Assembly: GCF_900215155.1 (NCBI RefSeq)
Contig: NZ_LT907980.1
Location: 1,674,001-1,738,000 of the forward strand
Source of the DNA: Marinobacter sp. LV10R510-11A
GTDB taxonomy: Bacteria; Pseudomonadota; Gammaproteobacteria; Pseudomonadales; Oleiphilaceae
Length of the DNA: 64,000 nucleotides
Direction: 5' to 3'
How positions within the stretch are numbered: the first letter of the stretch is position 1; every line of letters starts with the position of its first letter. Shown in pieces: positions 30,277 to 38,160 of this stretch. Made by a program: the position numbers and the translations under genes. The notes under the pieces are model-generated. The model had not been told where the DNA came from. It ran no database searches and saw only the letters and a list, made by a program, of their open reading frames with translations.

Positions 30277-30898
30277 GCTGAAACCGCGCCCAGTCCTCGG
30301 GCTCGTCCACATCCCAGCGGGGCTCCAGCAAACCAACGCTGAGCCCCAGCTTCTTCAGCCGCTGGCAAGTCTGCTCGAGAACAGCTTCCGTGCCCCACTC
30401 AATGCCATCCAGCATGTGCGGAACCACCCGGCGCGCGCCGATCAGCACATAGCCACCATCATCCGACGGACCTAAAACCACATCGTATTCCTGCAAACTG
30501 GCCACCGCCTGATGCACGTATGCCGGCTCAACCGAAGGGCAATCGCTGCCCACGATCAGAGCCAAGGCGTGAGCCTCAAGGCCAGTGCCAAGCGCGTCCA
30601 GCATGCGATCGCCCAAGTTAGTGCCCTGTTGTATTTTCTGCCCTAGGCCCCGCTGTTCAATCGTGCGAACAACACCCTGCGCATCCGCCGGCACAGAGTC
30701 TACTGCCCTATCCCACCAGAACTGCACCGTAAGGCCAGAGCCACACAAGTTATCCAGCACAGCAAGCGTGAGCGTTAAATGTGCATCCAACGCCCCAGAA
30801 ACACCCAGCGCGGGAATAAGGCGTGTTTTTACCCGGCCAGCTTCCGGCCACTTGGCAAATTGCATCAACAATGCATTGGGGGCTTCAGTCTTTGGCAT
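30269..30898 (-). CDS. DUF2064 / TIGR04282-type glycosyltransferase
   Basis: A 209-residue nucleotide-sugar transferase-like protein. The ATG at 30898 (MPKTEAPNALLMQFAK) is chosen over an upstream frame extension because the GT-A-like core begins here with KWPEAGRVKTRLIPALG. Further motifs are IVGSDCPSVEP and VLGPSDDGGYVLIGA. The family is labelled arsenosugar-biosynthesis glycosyltransferase in databases, but that role is not established for most members. It overlaps the upstream glycosyltransferase gene by 14 bp. Confidence 0.82.
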   Translation of the reverse strand: MPKTEAPNALLMQFAKWPEAGRVKTRLIPALGVSGALDAHLTLTLAVLDNLCGSGLTVQFWWDRAVDSVPADAQGVVRTIEQRGLGQKIQQGTNLGDRMLDALGTGLEAHALALIVGSDCPSVEPAYVHQAVASLQEYDVVLGPSDDGGYVLIGARRVVPHMLDGIEWGTEAVLEQTCQRLKKLGLSVGLLEPRWDVDEPEDWARFQLI

Positions 30899-31592
30899 TA
30901 CGAACGTCCGAACGGTAGGAATGAACAAGCGTTTCTGGTGATTCGCCGCGCCAATAACGCCAACGTAAACGCCACATAAGAAAAATCGTGTGCCAAACAC
31001 CCCCCTGGTCCCAGCGCCGGCTATCCGTAGTCACCGGTTCCTCAATACAGAAGGGTCGGGAAACCAGGCGAAGCCGACTCGAAAACTCAATATCTTCCAT
31101 AATCGGCAGGCTAGCAAACCCACCCAACGCCTCAAAAACGTCCCTGCGCACAAACAAGGCCTGATCACCCGTGCAAATACCCGTTAACCGCGACCGCTGA
31201 TTCATAAACCAGGCAATCACCCGGAACATCGCACTTTGGCCACTTAGGCGCACATCAAAACGACCCCAGGATTTATCGCTTTGAAAAAACTTATCCAGGT
31301 AATTCAATGCACTTGAAGGAAGGCGAGTATCCGCGTGCAAAAACAGCAGAACACCGCCTTTAGCAACGAAGGCGCCCGCATTCATCTGAACGGCCCTGCC
31401 CTTTCCTGCCTGAACCACCACATCCGCCAGCGGGCTTGCCAACCCGGCCGTGCCATCGGTGCTGCCGGCGTCCACAACAATCAATTCGTGGCCCGCAGCA
31501 CGCAGCGGCTGCAACGCCTCAAGTGTTTCCACAACGCCCGCCGCCTCCATCCAGACAGGCACAACGATGCTTAACGACAAAGGATCAGACAA
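30885..31592 (-). CDS. Family 2 glycosyltransferase, TIGR04283 type
   Basis: A GT-A glycosyltransferase of about 235 residues with LSIVVPVWMEA, IVVDAGSTDGT, LFLHADTRLP, and the acceptor segment CTGDQALFVRRDVFEALGGF. The frame is open to 31628, but the TTG at 31592, with gggag six bases before it, gives the usual N-terminus (SDPLSLSIVVPVW); the start is therefore uncertain by 12 codons. It is paired with the overlapping DUF2064 gene, a common partnership. Donor and acceptor are unknown. Confidence 0.82.
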   Translation of the reverse strand: MSDPLSLSIVVPVWMEAAGVVETLEALQPLRAAGHELIVVDAGSTDGTAGLASPLADVVVQAGKGRAVQMNAGAFVAKGGVLLFLHADTRLPSSALNYLDKFFQSDKSWGRFDVRLSGQSAMFRVIAWFMNQRSRLTGICTGDQALFVRRDVFEALGGFASLPIMEDIEFSSRLRLVSRPFCIEEPVTTDSRRWDQGGVWHTIFLMWRLRWRYWRGESPETLVHSYRSDVRNAKD

Positions 31593-31678
31593 AGCACACT
31601 CCCAGACAAGCAGAAAACACGGCCACACCTTGAGCCATAAGCCTTAGGCCGTTATCATACCGACCTTCTGAAAGAAGC

Positions 31679-31755
31679 GCCTTCGTAGCTCATCTGGATA
31701 GAGCGTCCCCCTCCTAAGGGGAAGGTAGCAGGTTCGAGTCCTGCCGAGGGCACCA
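31679..31755 (+). tRNA. tRNA-Arg (anticodon CCT)
   Basis: A complete cloverleaf of 77 bases. The acceptor arms are gccttcg and cgagggc, the anticodon stem is tcccc/gggga around the loop ctcctaa, the T arm is gcagg/cctgc around ttcgagt, and the CCA end is encoded. It is the integration site of the adjacent island; its 3' end is supplied by the left attachment repeat, so the tRNA remains functional. Confidence 0.97.
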
Positions 31756-31757
31756 GT
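31736..31757 (+). repeat. Left attachment repeat (attL)
   Basis: The 22 bases starting gagtcctgccgagggc cover the T-arm 3' side, acceptor strand and CCA of tRNA-Arg plus two bases. They recur at 57012-57033 with one mismatch (A to G at the discriminator base). Confidence 0.9.
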
Positions 31758-31865
31758 CAACGTTCCGCACCACTCCATAACATCTTATAAATCCCTGTTT
31801 TTAAACATTTTTAAAGAAGCGTCAATCCTTATCAATCCATAATAATCCGCTGCAACCTATGCATC

Positions 31866-31930
31866 CTGGGGGTACATCTGGGGGTGCAAACCGAAATGCA
31901 TCCCGTTATAGTATCTTTTATACCCCCAAT
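31866..31930. promoter_or_regulatory. Candidate integrase arm-type binding sites, left end
   Basis: Two direct copies of ctgggggt (31866 and 31878, 12 bp apart) and an inverted copy taccccca (31921) sit between the tRNA and the integrase ATG. The same motif recurs near the right end at 56935. Repeats of this kind near P4-type integrase genes are plausible arm sites and could also let the integrase control its own promoter. Confidence 0.5.
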
Positions 31931-31949
31931 ATGAGCTAAAGCCCCTACT

Positions 31950-33170
31950 ATGGCCACAAACAAGCTGACCGACAGACAGATCAAGTCCGCAAACTTTGAG
32001 AACTACGGTAAACGCATCAAGCTCTCCGATGGGGCTGGCATGTATCTGGACATTCAGCCGTCTGGCAAATACTGGCGCATGAAATACCGCTTCGGTGGAA
32101 AGGAGAAAACACTTGCTTTGGGGGTATACCCGGATGTCTCGTTAAAGTTAGCCCGTCAGCGGCGCACAGAGGCACGGGAGCAGATTGCCGACGCCGTTGA
32201 CCCTAATGAGGCTAAAAAACAGGAGAAAGCCGCACTTCAGGAAAAGGCCGATACGTTCAAAGCTGTGGCAGAAGATTGGCTAAAACTCAAGAAGGACGAG
32301 CTCGCTGACAGCACTCTTGAAGTTGCCCGCAAGAGACTCGAAACCTGGACCTACCCCAAACTTGGCCACATTCCCATTGCTGAGATCAAGCCAATTATGG
32401 TGCTTGAGGCTCTCCGTGCAATCGAGAATCAAGGCAAGTACGAAACCGCTCATCGACTCCGACAGCGCATTGGTGAGATCTTTCGGTTTGCCGTAGCTGA
32501 GGGGCGCGCCGAGATAGACCCTACCGCCACATTGAAGGGCCTGCTCAAAACCGTTCCTACTCAACACCGATCTGCCATTACCACCCAAAACGAGCTCGGA
32601 AAGCTGCTCAGAGCTATCGAGGCATACGGCGGCCACGCTTCAACCAGGGCAGCTTTAAGGCTGGCCCCTATGCTATTTCTGCGGCCAGGCGAACTTCGCA
32701 ACGCTGAATGGAAGGAGATCGACCTCGAATCCGGCTCGTGGATCATTCCAGGTAGACGTATGAAGGGCACTCAAAAAGCAAAGAGAGCAGGACAGGTTCC
32801 GGACCACATAGTCCCTTTGTCGATACAAGCAGTTGCCATTCTGAAAGAGCTACACACCATTACTGGTCACCAAGAGCTGGCATTTGAATCAGTAAAGCGA
32901 GGTCGCCCACTTTCGGAAAACACAATTAACGTGGCCCTGAAGTCTATGGGTTATGACGGCACCACAATGGTTGGCCACGGATTTCGAGCCACCGCCTCGA
33001 CCATTCTTCATGAACAAGGCTGGCAACCAGAGATTATTGAACTTCAGCTCGCGCATAAACAGCGAAACCAAGTAGCCGCTGCCTATAACCGTTCCGCACG
33101 TCTTGAAGATCGGAAGAGGATGATGCAGGAATGGTCTGACTATCTAGAACGGATTAGAGAATCTGACTAA
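31950..33170 (+). CDS. int: P4-type tyrosine recombinase (island integrase)
   Basis: A 406-residue site-specific recombinase. The N-terminal DUF4102-type arm-binding domain (start LTDRQIKSANFENYGKR, then LSDGAGMYLDI) is followed by a core-binding domain and the catalytic domain. The catalytic residues seen are R245 in LRPGELRNAEW, the H-x-x-R box HGFRATASTI, the His of LAHKQRN, and the nucleophile Tyr in AAAYNRS. It adjoins tRNA-Arg and should catalyse integration and excision at the 22-bp repeats. No frameshift is visible. Confidence 0.96.
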   Translation: MATNKLTDRQIKSANFENYGKRIKLSDGAGMYLDIQPSGKYWRMKYRFGGKEKTLALGVYPDVSLKLARQRRTEAREQIADAVDPNEAKKQEKAALQEKADTFKAVAEDWLKLKKDELADSTLEVARKRLETWTYPKLGHIPIAEIKPIMVLEALRAIENQGKYETAHRLRQRIGEIFRFAVAEGRAEIDPTATLKGLLKTVPTQHRSAITTQNELGKLLRAIEAYGGHASTRAALRLAPMLFLRPGELRNAEWKEIDLESGSWIIPGRRMKGTQKAKRAGQVPDHIVPLSIQAVAILKELHTITGHQELAFESVKRGRPLSENTINVALKSMGYDGTTMVGHGFRATASTILHEQGWQPEIIELQLAHKQRNQVAAAYNRSARLEDRKRMMQEWSDYLERIRESD

Positions 33171-33189
33171 CACCTGTGAATTTTCCGCA

Positions 33190-33927
33190 TCAGCTCTGAA
33201 CAGAGTGGGAGCCCAGATGACTGAGAACCTCATCCCACGCATCGGCCACAGGCTTAAGCTCTTCAGATGAACCACCTGGGGAAGCAAAGGTGAAAAGATT
33301 TTCAACACTCCCCCCCGCACTAACATCAACGCGAACATCAAGATCATCAGCTGCACACTTCATGATTGCGTTCACCAGTTTTTCAAAAGCTGCCAAGCGA
33401 GCCAGCCTCCCGGAAAAACTTTTCTCTTGTTGAGCCAACCCTGCATCCCTAGCTTTCAGTTCAGTCTCTTTCTCGTATAGTACTTTAAAGTCCGCTTTGA
33501 TCAACTGGCGCTGCTTCTTTAAAGCGAAGCTCTCCCCTCTTCTGATTGCAGCTTCATCGTTTATCAGATTTTCAACCAATGTTGATTGGCGCAGCCTGCT
33601 AAATTTGGACATCGATTCCAATTTGGCACACACAGAATCTTTCAGATCCAAACGCTTGATTGATCTCTTCTGGCCTTCCCGAACAAGACTTGCTCTCTTT
33701 TGCCTTACAGAATCCTGCAGTAACCGGAACCGATATTTGCGACTATCGGAGCCCATCAACTCCATGACCATTTCAGCCAACTGCTCTCTTCGCGACATTC
33801 TTGTTGCAGACCTTTTGCGGTTATCGGCTGGAAGCTTCTCACCGTTTTCCTGAAGGTACCCAATCGCGAAATCCACGAGCCCATCGCTCTGCACTCGATC
33901 AGTCCACCTTTCAATTCTTGAGTTCAA
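33190..33927 (-). CDS. Coiled-coil protein with a central ribbon-helix-helix-like segment
   Basis: A 245-residue protein that I cannot assign to a family. Residues about 90-125 (KRLDLKDSVCAKLESMSKF, then RLRQSTLVENLINDE) read like a ribbon-helix-helix DNA-binding unit. This is followed by a long charged helix (about 135-185, FALKKQRQLIKADFKVLYEK) likely to form a coiled coil. The N-terminus is basic with several Arg pairs. It converges with the integrase gene and its promoter faces the double winged-helix gene. Role in island control or partition is only an inference. Confidence 0.6.
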   Translation of the reverse strand: MNSRIERWTDRVQSDGLVDFAIGYLQENGEKLPADNRKRSATRMSRREQLAEMVMELMGSDSRKYRFRLLQDSVRQKRASLVREGQKRSIKRLDLKDSVCAKLESMSKFSRLRQSTLVENLINDEAAIRRGESFALKKQRQLIKADFKVLYEKETELKARDAGLAQQEKSFSGRLARLAAFEKLVNAIMKCAADDLDVRVDVSAGGSVENLFTFASPGGSSEELKPVADAWDEVLSHLGSHSVQS

Positions 33928-33995
33928 TTAGGACACCATCTCATTTAATAACGCTTATTATCAGACCAAATCATACTAATTTACAATATCATGAA

Positions 33996-34007
33996 CACAA
34001 CGTTGTG
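33996..34007. promoter_or_regulatory. Perfect 12-bp palindrome in a divergent intergenic region
   Basis: The sequence cacaacgttgtg lies between the divergent genes at 33927 and 34055. It may be an operator for one of the two predicted DNA-binding products that flank it. Confidence 0.35.
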
Positions 34008-34054
34008 CAAACGTTAAGGTTCATGAGTATCCTATACGGTACCTACTAAATATA

Positions 34055-35479
34055 GTGAATATTGTCATGCTTCTGCTCGTTTCACATATCAGTTGTTCAC
34101 CATTTGCGAAGTTCTTCCTACTGAAATTCACGGCGCGCTACGGCGATCAGTCTCCCTGGGAGGCGCAGGTAACAGCATTTATTCGTGCGGTAGATTTGCC
34201 GAAGTCGAGATTCTACAAGGTAGTCAACGAGCTTCGTTCAGCGGGCATTTTGGAAGTGCACGAGAGCAAACAGACGGAGATTTCGCAGGTTCGGTACCAA
34301 GTAAAAATTGAAGAACCGCAAATATGTTCGTTTGCCCGCAGCAAACAACCCCACTTACATAAACGCAAAGTCCACCAGTTACTGACATGGAATTCACTGT
34401 CGATCGGTAAACGGCCGCATCAGTTAACGATACCTCAGCGGGTGCTGTTGATTGCTCTGCTCGAGGAAGCCGACGATGGAGGAATCATCAGAAATATCGG
34501 CTTCTCCGATCTCGCTCAAAGAACTGGGTTGGCGATACGGCAAGTCAAGAATCAGATGTCAAAGCTCCGGGAATTTCACTACGTTCGGGTTTCACTGCCT
34601 GGCGGAAACTCTCCCGGGATAATCGGACGATATAACAGCGTTCATGCGCTAAACCTCCGGCACCCACGTTTCGGAATGGAAATTCAACCAGGAGGGATAG
34701 TGATTTTTGCGCAATCCGCCCCCTACATTTCGGACGCGGCTCTGAACTATCTACATCACGAACGCATACAATTCATGCGGCATTTTTCGAAAGGCGCTGC
34801 CGCCAAGAATAGGGAAATAAACGAGCGCGATGATTTGGCCAGACTAGCAAAACAGATGGCTAGGCCACCCCTGCCCTCAGCTTGGAACTTTCTCCACTGG
34901 GTCAGTCTTGATCTGGCATCAAAAATATTGTCCAAGTTCTGGGTCGAGCTTTCGGAGCTTTCACCTAAAGACCTTCACGCGACCATTCGCGAAGAAATTC
35001 GTGTAAATTGGCTTGATGGCTACCGAGCCTTTATGAAAATGCCCAACGAGGAAAATCAGGGTAAAAAAAGACCTGGTTTGGGTAGCCAGCCCGGCTTTCC
35101 CTTACTCACGCTGATCGAGGCAGGCTTAACGGTTTCAATAGCCTCGCTCGCCTCGGGTGCAAAAAAAGCCCTCGAAGTCTCGGAAGTACTCCCTGAGCAT
35201 CCCCAAAACTACCACTACCAAATCCTACCCACAGAACACGAAGCACGGTTCGGACACTTCGCACTGGAGTTCACAGCTCCTCAGGGGCATCAAGAATCGA
35301 CTGCGACAGGAGGTTCAGTCTCACTGACGTTGATCAACTACAACCCGAAGCAAAACAAAATCGAAACTGAACAAATTGCTGACGTCTATCAGTTAACCGG
35401 AAGCACACTTTTGGCCACTGGGTTAGCAGTACCCCCTTTGAGCTGCCCACTACTGACTAAATTTAGAGCGAGAAATTAA
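34055..35479 (+). CDS. Double winged-helix protein of unknown function
   Basis: A 474-residue protein. The first DNA-binding-like unit is at about residues 15-75 (SPFAKFFLLKFTARYG, LPKSRFYKVVNELRSAGIL); the second is at about 128-185 (TIPQRVLLIALLEEADDGG, FSDLAQRTGLAIRQVKNQMS). The C-terminal 280 residues have no motif that I recognise. The start is uncertain: a GTG at 34055 or an ATG at 34067, neither with a clear ribosome site. The tandem winged-helix layout resembles plasmid replication or partition regulators, but no match is claimed. Confidence 0.65.
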   Translation: MNIVMLLLVSHISCSPFAKFFLLKFTARYGDQSPWEAQVTAFIRAVDLPKSRFYKVVNELRSAGILEVHESKQTEISQVRYQVKIEEPQICSFARSKQPHLHKRKVHQLLTWNSLSIGKRPHQLTIPQRVLLIALLEEADDGGIIRNIGFSDLAQRTGLAIRQVKNQMSKLREFHYVRVSLPGGNSPGIIGRYNSVHALNLRHPRFGMEIQPGGIVIFAQSAPYISDAALNYLHHERIQFMRHFSKGAAAKNREINERDDLARLAKQMARPPLPSAWNFLHWVSLDLASKILSKFWVELSELSPKDLHATIREEIRVNWLDGYRAFMKMPNEENQGKKRPGLGSQPGFPLLTLIEAGLTVSIASLASGAKKALEVSEVLPEHPQNYHYQILPTEHEARFGHFALEFTAPQGHQESTATGGSVSLTLINYNPKQNKIETEQIADVYQLTGSTLLATGLAVPPLSCPLLTKFRARN

Positions 35480-35654
35480 CTTCTGACTTTGAAGCCCGCA
35501 CGCGAGCATATCTGTTCGATATTGACTATCCGGAATGACAACAAAGGCCGGTTCTAGATCGACACATTGCCCCCTCACGACCGGGAATCGTTTCTGCAGC
35601 ACTGATCATTCTCTACACCCCCGTCCGATGGTTTGAACGAATAGGGGGTCAACC

Positions 35655-36128
35655 ATGCAAATTTTTAGACTAAGGGACGTTACCCACACAACCGGCCTTG
35701 GCCGTTCATCTGTGTACAAATTCATGAAGCTGGGCACTTTCCCCAACTCTGCAGTTCTCGGAGGCAAGTCAGTCGGCTGGGTCGCAGCCCATGTAAACAA
35801 ATGGATCATCCAACAAATACGAGCGCGCGATGCAGCTCCCTCAGGCTCAGACCACGTCACCCTCTGGGCAGTCGCCATTACCGGGGATGATACAAGCGAA
35901 ATAGACCTTCGGGTTCTTCGAATCAGACATGTCATGGCAATGACAGGGCTGGCCCGGTCGACCGTGTACAAATACATCGACGAGAGACATTTCCCACACC
36001 CTGTTCCACTGGCCGGGGCATCCGTCGGTTGGATAGAGACAGAGGTGAAACATTGGCTAGCGAAGTGCTTCGATTCTGCCGCCGAACAAACCTACGAAAA
36101 TCCTGGAATTCTGTCAGAAGTTGCATAA
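35655..36128 (+). CDS. Tandem AlpA-domain regulator (two fused copies)
   Basis: A 157-residue protein built from two AlpA/MerR-like helix-turn-helix units. Copy 1 is residues about 1-55 (LRDVTHTTGLGRSSVYKFM, KSVGWVAAHVNKWI) and copy 2 is about 82-137 (IRHVMAMTGLARSTVYKYI, ASVGWIETEVKHWL). AlpA proteins activate excision genes of P4-like elements and are normally single-domain of about 70 residues. Copy 2 is closer to the separate AlpA gene at 37736 than to copy 1. It lies upstream of the Rep gene. Confidence 0.82.
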   Translation: MQIFRLRDVTHTTGLGRSSVYKFMKLGTFPNSAVLGGKSVGWVAAHVNKWIIQQIRARDAAPSGSDHVTLWAVAITGDDTSEIDLRVLRIRHVMAMTGLARSTVYKYIDERHFPHPVPLAGASVGWIETEVKHWLAKCFDSAAEQTYENPGILSEVA

Positions 36129-36307
36129 CTCCCTCTTTATATTTAATTAATAGACAACATCTCTTCATTAAAAATAATCCTATCTAGCACACCTGAGACC
36201 TCAAATTCCGAGTCATCCATCGGCAAATTGGTTCTGATACCGGCCTGTGTCTGCACTCATAACAGATAAATACAAACTAACCAGTTGATGCTTTCTGGAG
36301 ATCGCTC

Positions 36308-37204
36308 ATGAGCCCTATAAAGCGCAAAAGCACGCCCCTCGAAGACCTTCGTAAATACAAAGAGATGACCCAGGAAACTGCAGGTCATTTCCTATCAGAC
36401 GGCTGCAGACAAACCGACGGCCACCGGTTACTGAATTGCGCAAAATACGTTCGAACCTATCGAACTCCGAGCAACGACACGTTTATAGATGCCCTTTACT
36501 GCAAACATACTCACTGCCCCCTTTGCCAACGGCAAAAAGCACGTAAGTACCGTAGCAAAATCCATCAGCTACTCGACCAAAACCCTTACCTTCTTGACAG
36601 CAAGTGGTTGTATCTGACGCTAACTGTTCGCGACTGCAATGTGGAGGATCTTCGGCCCACCGGCGATATTATGGTTAAGGCGTTCCAGCGAATGAGAACA
36701 CGCAAGTTATGGAAGGATAATGTGCTCGGAGGTATTCGGTTTATTGAGGTTACCGAAAGCCAAGTCGATAGAGAATCCGTTCACCCCCATTTTCATTGCC
36801 TTTTGCTGGTAAGGCCGTCCATGTTCGCAGGCAACAATTACGTCTCTACTGTGAAATGGGCAAGCGAGTGGCAGAAGGCTCTCCAAGCTCATTACGAGCC
36901 TAAGGTTCATATCAAACGATTCAATGGCAAACCTGACGAAATCAGGAGCCTAATTGTGGGGCATGCAGGTTATTCAATGAAACCCAGAAAGACAGTTCTG
37001 GATAGGCGACGATTTCTAATAATGACGCATGAGATGCGCGACCTAAGGCGAGCTGAGTCTTTTGGTATTATTCGAACCCTGTTTTCAGAGCTGAATGGCC
37101 ATGCAAACTTTGAGGCTATCGAGCAGCTTGAGGAAATTCGTCAAAGCTACGAACCATTCATTCATGTATGGGACGGGCGATCCAATAACTACTGTTCAGA
37201 TTAA
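36308..37204 (+). CDS. Rolling-circle replication initiator (HUH, Rep_1-like)
   Basis: A 298-residue protein with the hallmarks of a rolling-circle Rep: motif II HPHFHC with H159, H161 and H163, and motif III Y222-S-M-K225 supplying the nicking Tyr. A Cys cluster (C65, C70, C73) precedes the catalytic core, as in related plasmid and phage Reps. In the family, Rep nicks the double-strand origin and attaches to the 5' end. I saw no clear known nick site; the origin may lie in the AT-rich 179 bp upstream. Its presence suggests the island has a replicating circular stage. Confidence 0.82.
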   Translation: MSPIKRKSTPLEDLRKYKEMTQETAGHFLSDGCRQTDGHRLLNCAKYVRTYRTPSNDTFIDALYCKHTHCPLCQRQKARKYRSKIHQLLDQNPYLLDSKWLYLTLTVRDCNVEDLRPTGDIMVKAFQRMRTRKLWKDNVLGGIRFIEVTESQVDRESVHPHFHCLLLVRPSMFAGNNYVSTVKWASEWQKALQAHYEPKVHIKRFNGKPDEIRSLIVGHAGYSMKPRKTVLDRRRFLIMTHEMRDLRRAESFGIIRTLFSELNGHANFEAIEQLEEIRQSYEPFIHVWDGRSNNYCSD

Positions 37205-37295
37205 CGTTCAACCGATATACGACTGGCAACCGAACGTCTAAGGTATCAGCACCGGCGCCAGTCGATAAAAAATTGAAAGGTGTCTTCCTCAATGG

Positions 37296-37604
37296 TTAGA
37301 ACGCTTCAACGCCTTCTTTCTCGCACAATTTTTGATAGGCATTGCCCACAGCTTCGTGCTGAGATGCTGTCAAAGGTTCCGGGTTTAGAGCTGCGTCGTG
37401 ATAGGACGTAGCATTACCCTGGTCGTCTAAAACGACTCGCCCAAGCTTTTCAGCTTCCATCCGTTTGGCATACAGCTGCTCAGCCACGTTGATTGCTTCA
37501 TCCTCGGAACGCTCTTTCACTACTATCTGCACCGCGGCCTCTTGCAAAATTGCAGACCGCTCAAAATTTGTATCGTCGGTATTGTTTCCAAAGCTCATAT
37601 TCAA
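37296..37604 (-). CDS. Small acidic protein of unknown function
   Basis: A 102-residue acidic helical protein (begins MNMSFGNNTDDTNFERSAIL). It has no recognisable domain. It is encoded against the direction of the neighbouring Rep and AlpA genes and is divergent from the AlpA gene at 37736. I do not recognise the family. Confidence 0.5.
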   Translation of the reverse strand: MNMSFGNNTDDTNFERSAILQEAAVQIVVKERSEDEAINVAEQLYAKRMEAEKLGRVVLDDQGNATSYHDAALNPEPLTASQHEAVGNAYQKLCEKEGVEAF

Positions 37605-37711
37605 TCTGCCCTAAACTGATGTGTGCCTTCGTGACCACCACAATGAGGCCACCCGTACTCAGAGGTTACACAATATGAAATGAAAGCGGAACTCAACCCG
37701 AAGGAGATACT

Positions 37712-37723
37712 ATGACGAACTAA
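37712..37723 (+). other. Three-codon leader ORF upstream of alpA
   Basis: ATG-ACG-AAC-TAA is preceded by its own ribosome site (aaggag, 5 bp away), and the stop codon merges with the ribosome site of the AlpA gene (taaaggag). It could couple or attenuate translation of AlpA. Confidence 0.4.
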
Positions 37724-37735
37724 AGGAGAGTGCAG

Positions 37736-37948
37736 ATGAGAGTACTCAGGCTGACAGAAGTGCAAGAAAAAACTGGTTTAGCAAGGTCAACCATCTATAA
37801 GTACGTCGATGCTTGCATATTTCCACGACCCATATCTCTGGGAGGCCGATCTGTAGGCTGGATTGATTCCGAAATTTACGAATGGTTGCGGGAGAAACAG
37901 GTTGAGCGAGACATGACTCATGGTGCTACGCGAGGCTGGGGCCTCTAA
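37736..37948 (+). CDS. AlpA-family excision regulator
   Basis: A 70-residue single-domain AlpA protein (RLTEVQEKTGLARSTIYKYV, GGRSVGWIDSEIYEWLREK). The ATG at 37736 is chosen because aaaggag lies 7 bases upstream; a GTG two codons earlier is possible. In P4-like elements AlpA activates excision. It lies after the Rep gene and 212 bp before the type III mod gene; that gap contains the interrupted palindrome gtgca-N7-tgcac at 38066-38082. Confidence 0.85.
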   Translation: MRVLRLTEVQEKTGLARSTIYKYVDACIFPRPISLGGRSVGWIDSEIYEWLREKQVERDMTHGATRGWGL

Positions 37949-38160
37949 TTTTTTCTGGAAACGGCATGGACGTTGGTGGAGCTCAGTGGAAGCTGAATCA
38001 GCCCACCCTGGGAAACGCGCAACTAAACGCACCTCAGCCCTACGCTTGAACATGCCACATCTACAGTGCAATATCGCTGCACGAATCTCGCACCCCATTA
38101 AGATGCGGAATCACAAATACCCGCCCTCAAGGCGTATTTTGATCGGACCTGGAGTACCTA

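Noticed and set aside
36129..36307. Double-strand replication origin for the Rep protein
   Set aside because: The region is AT-rich and well placed, but I could not find a recognisable nick-site motif, so no origin is claimed.
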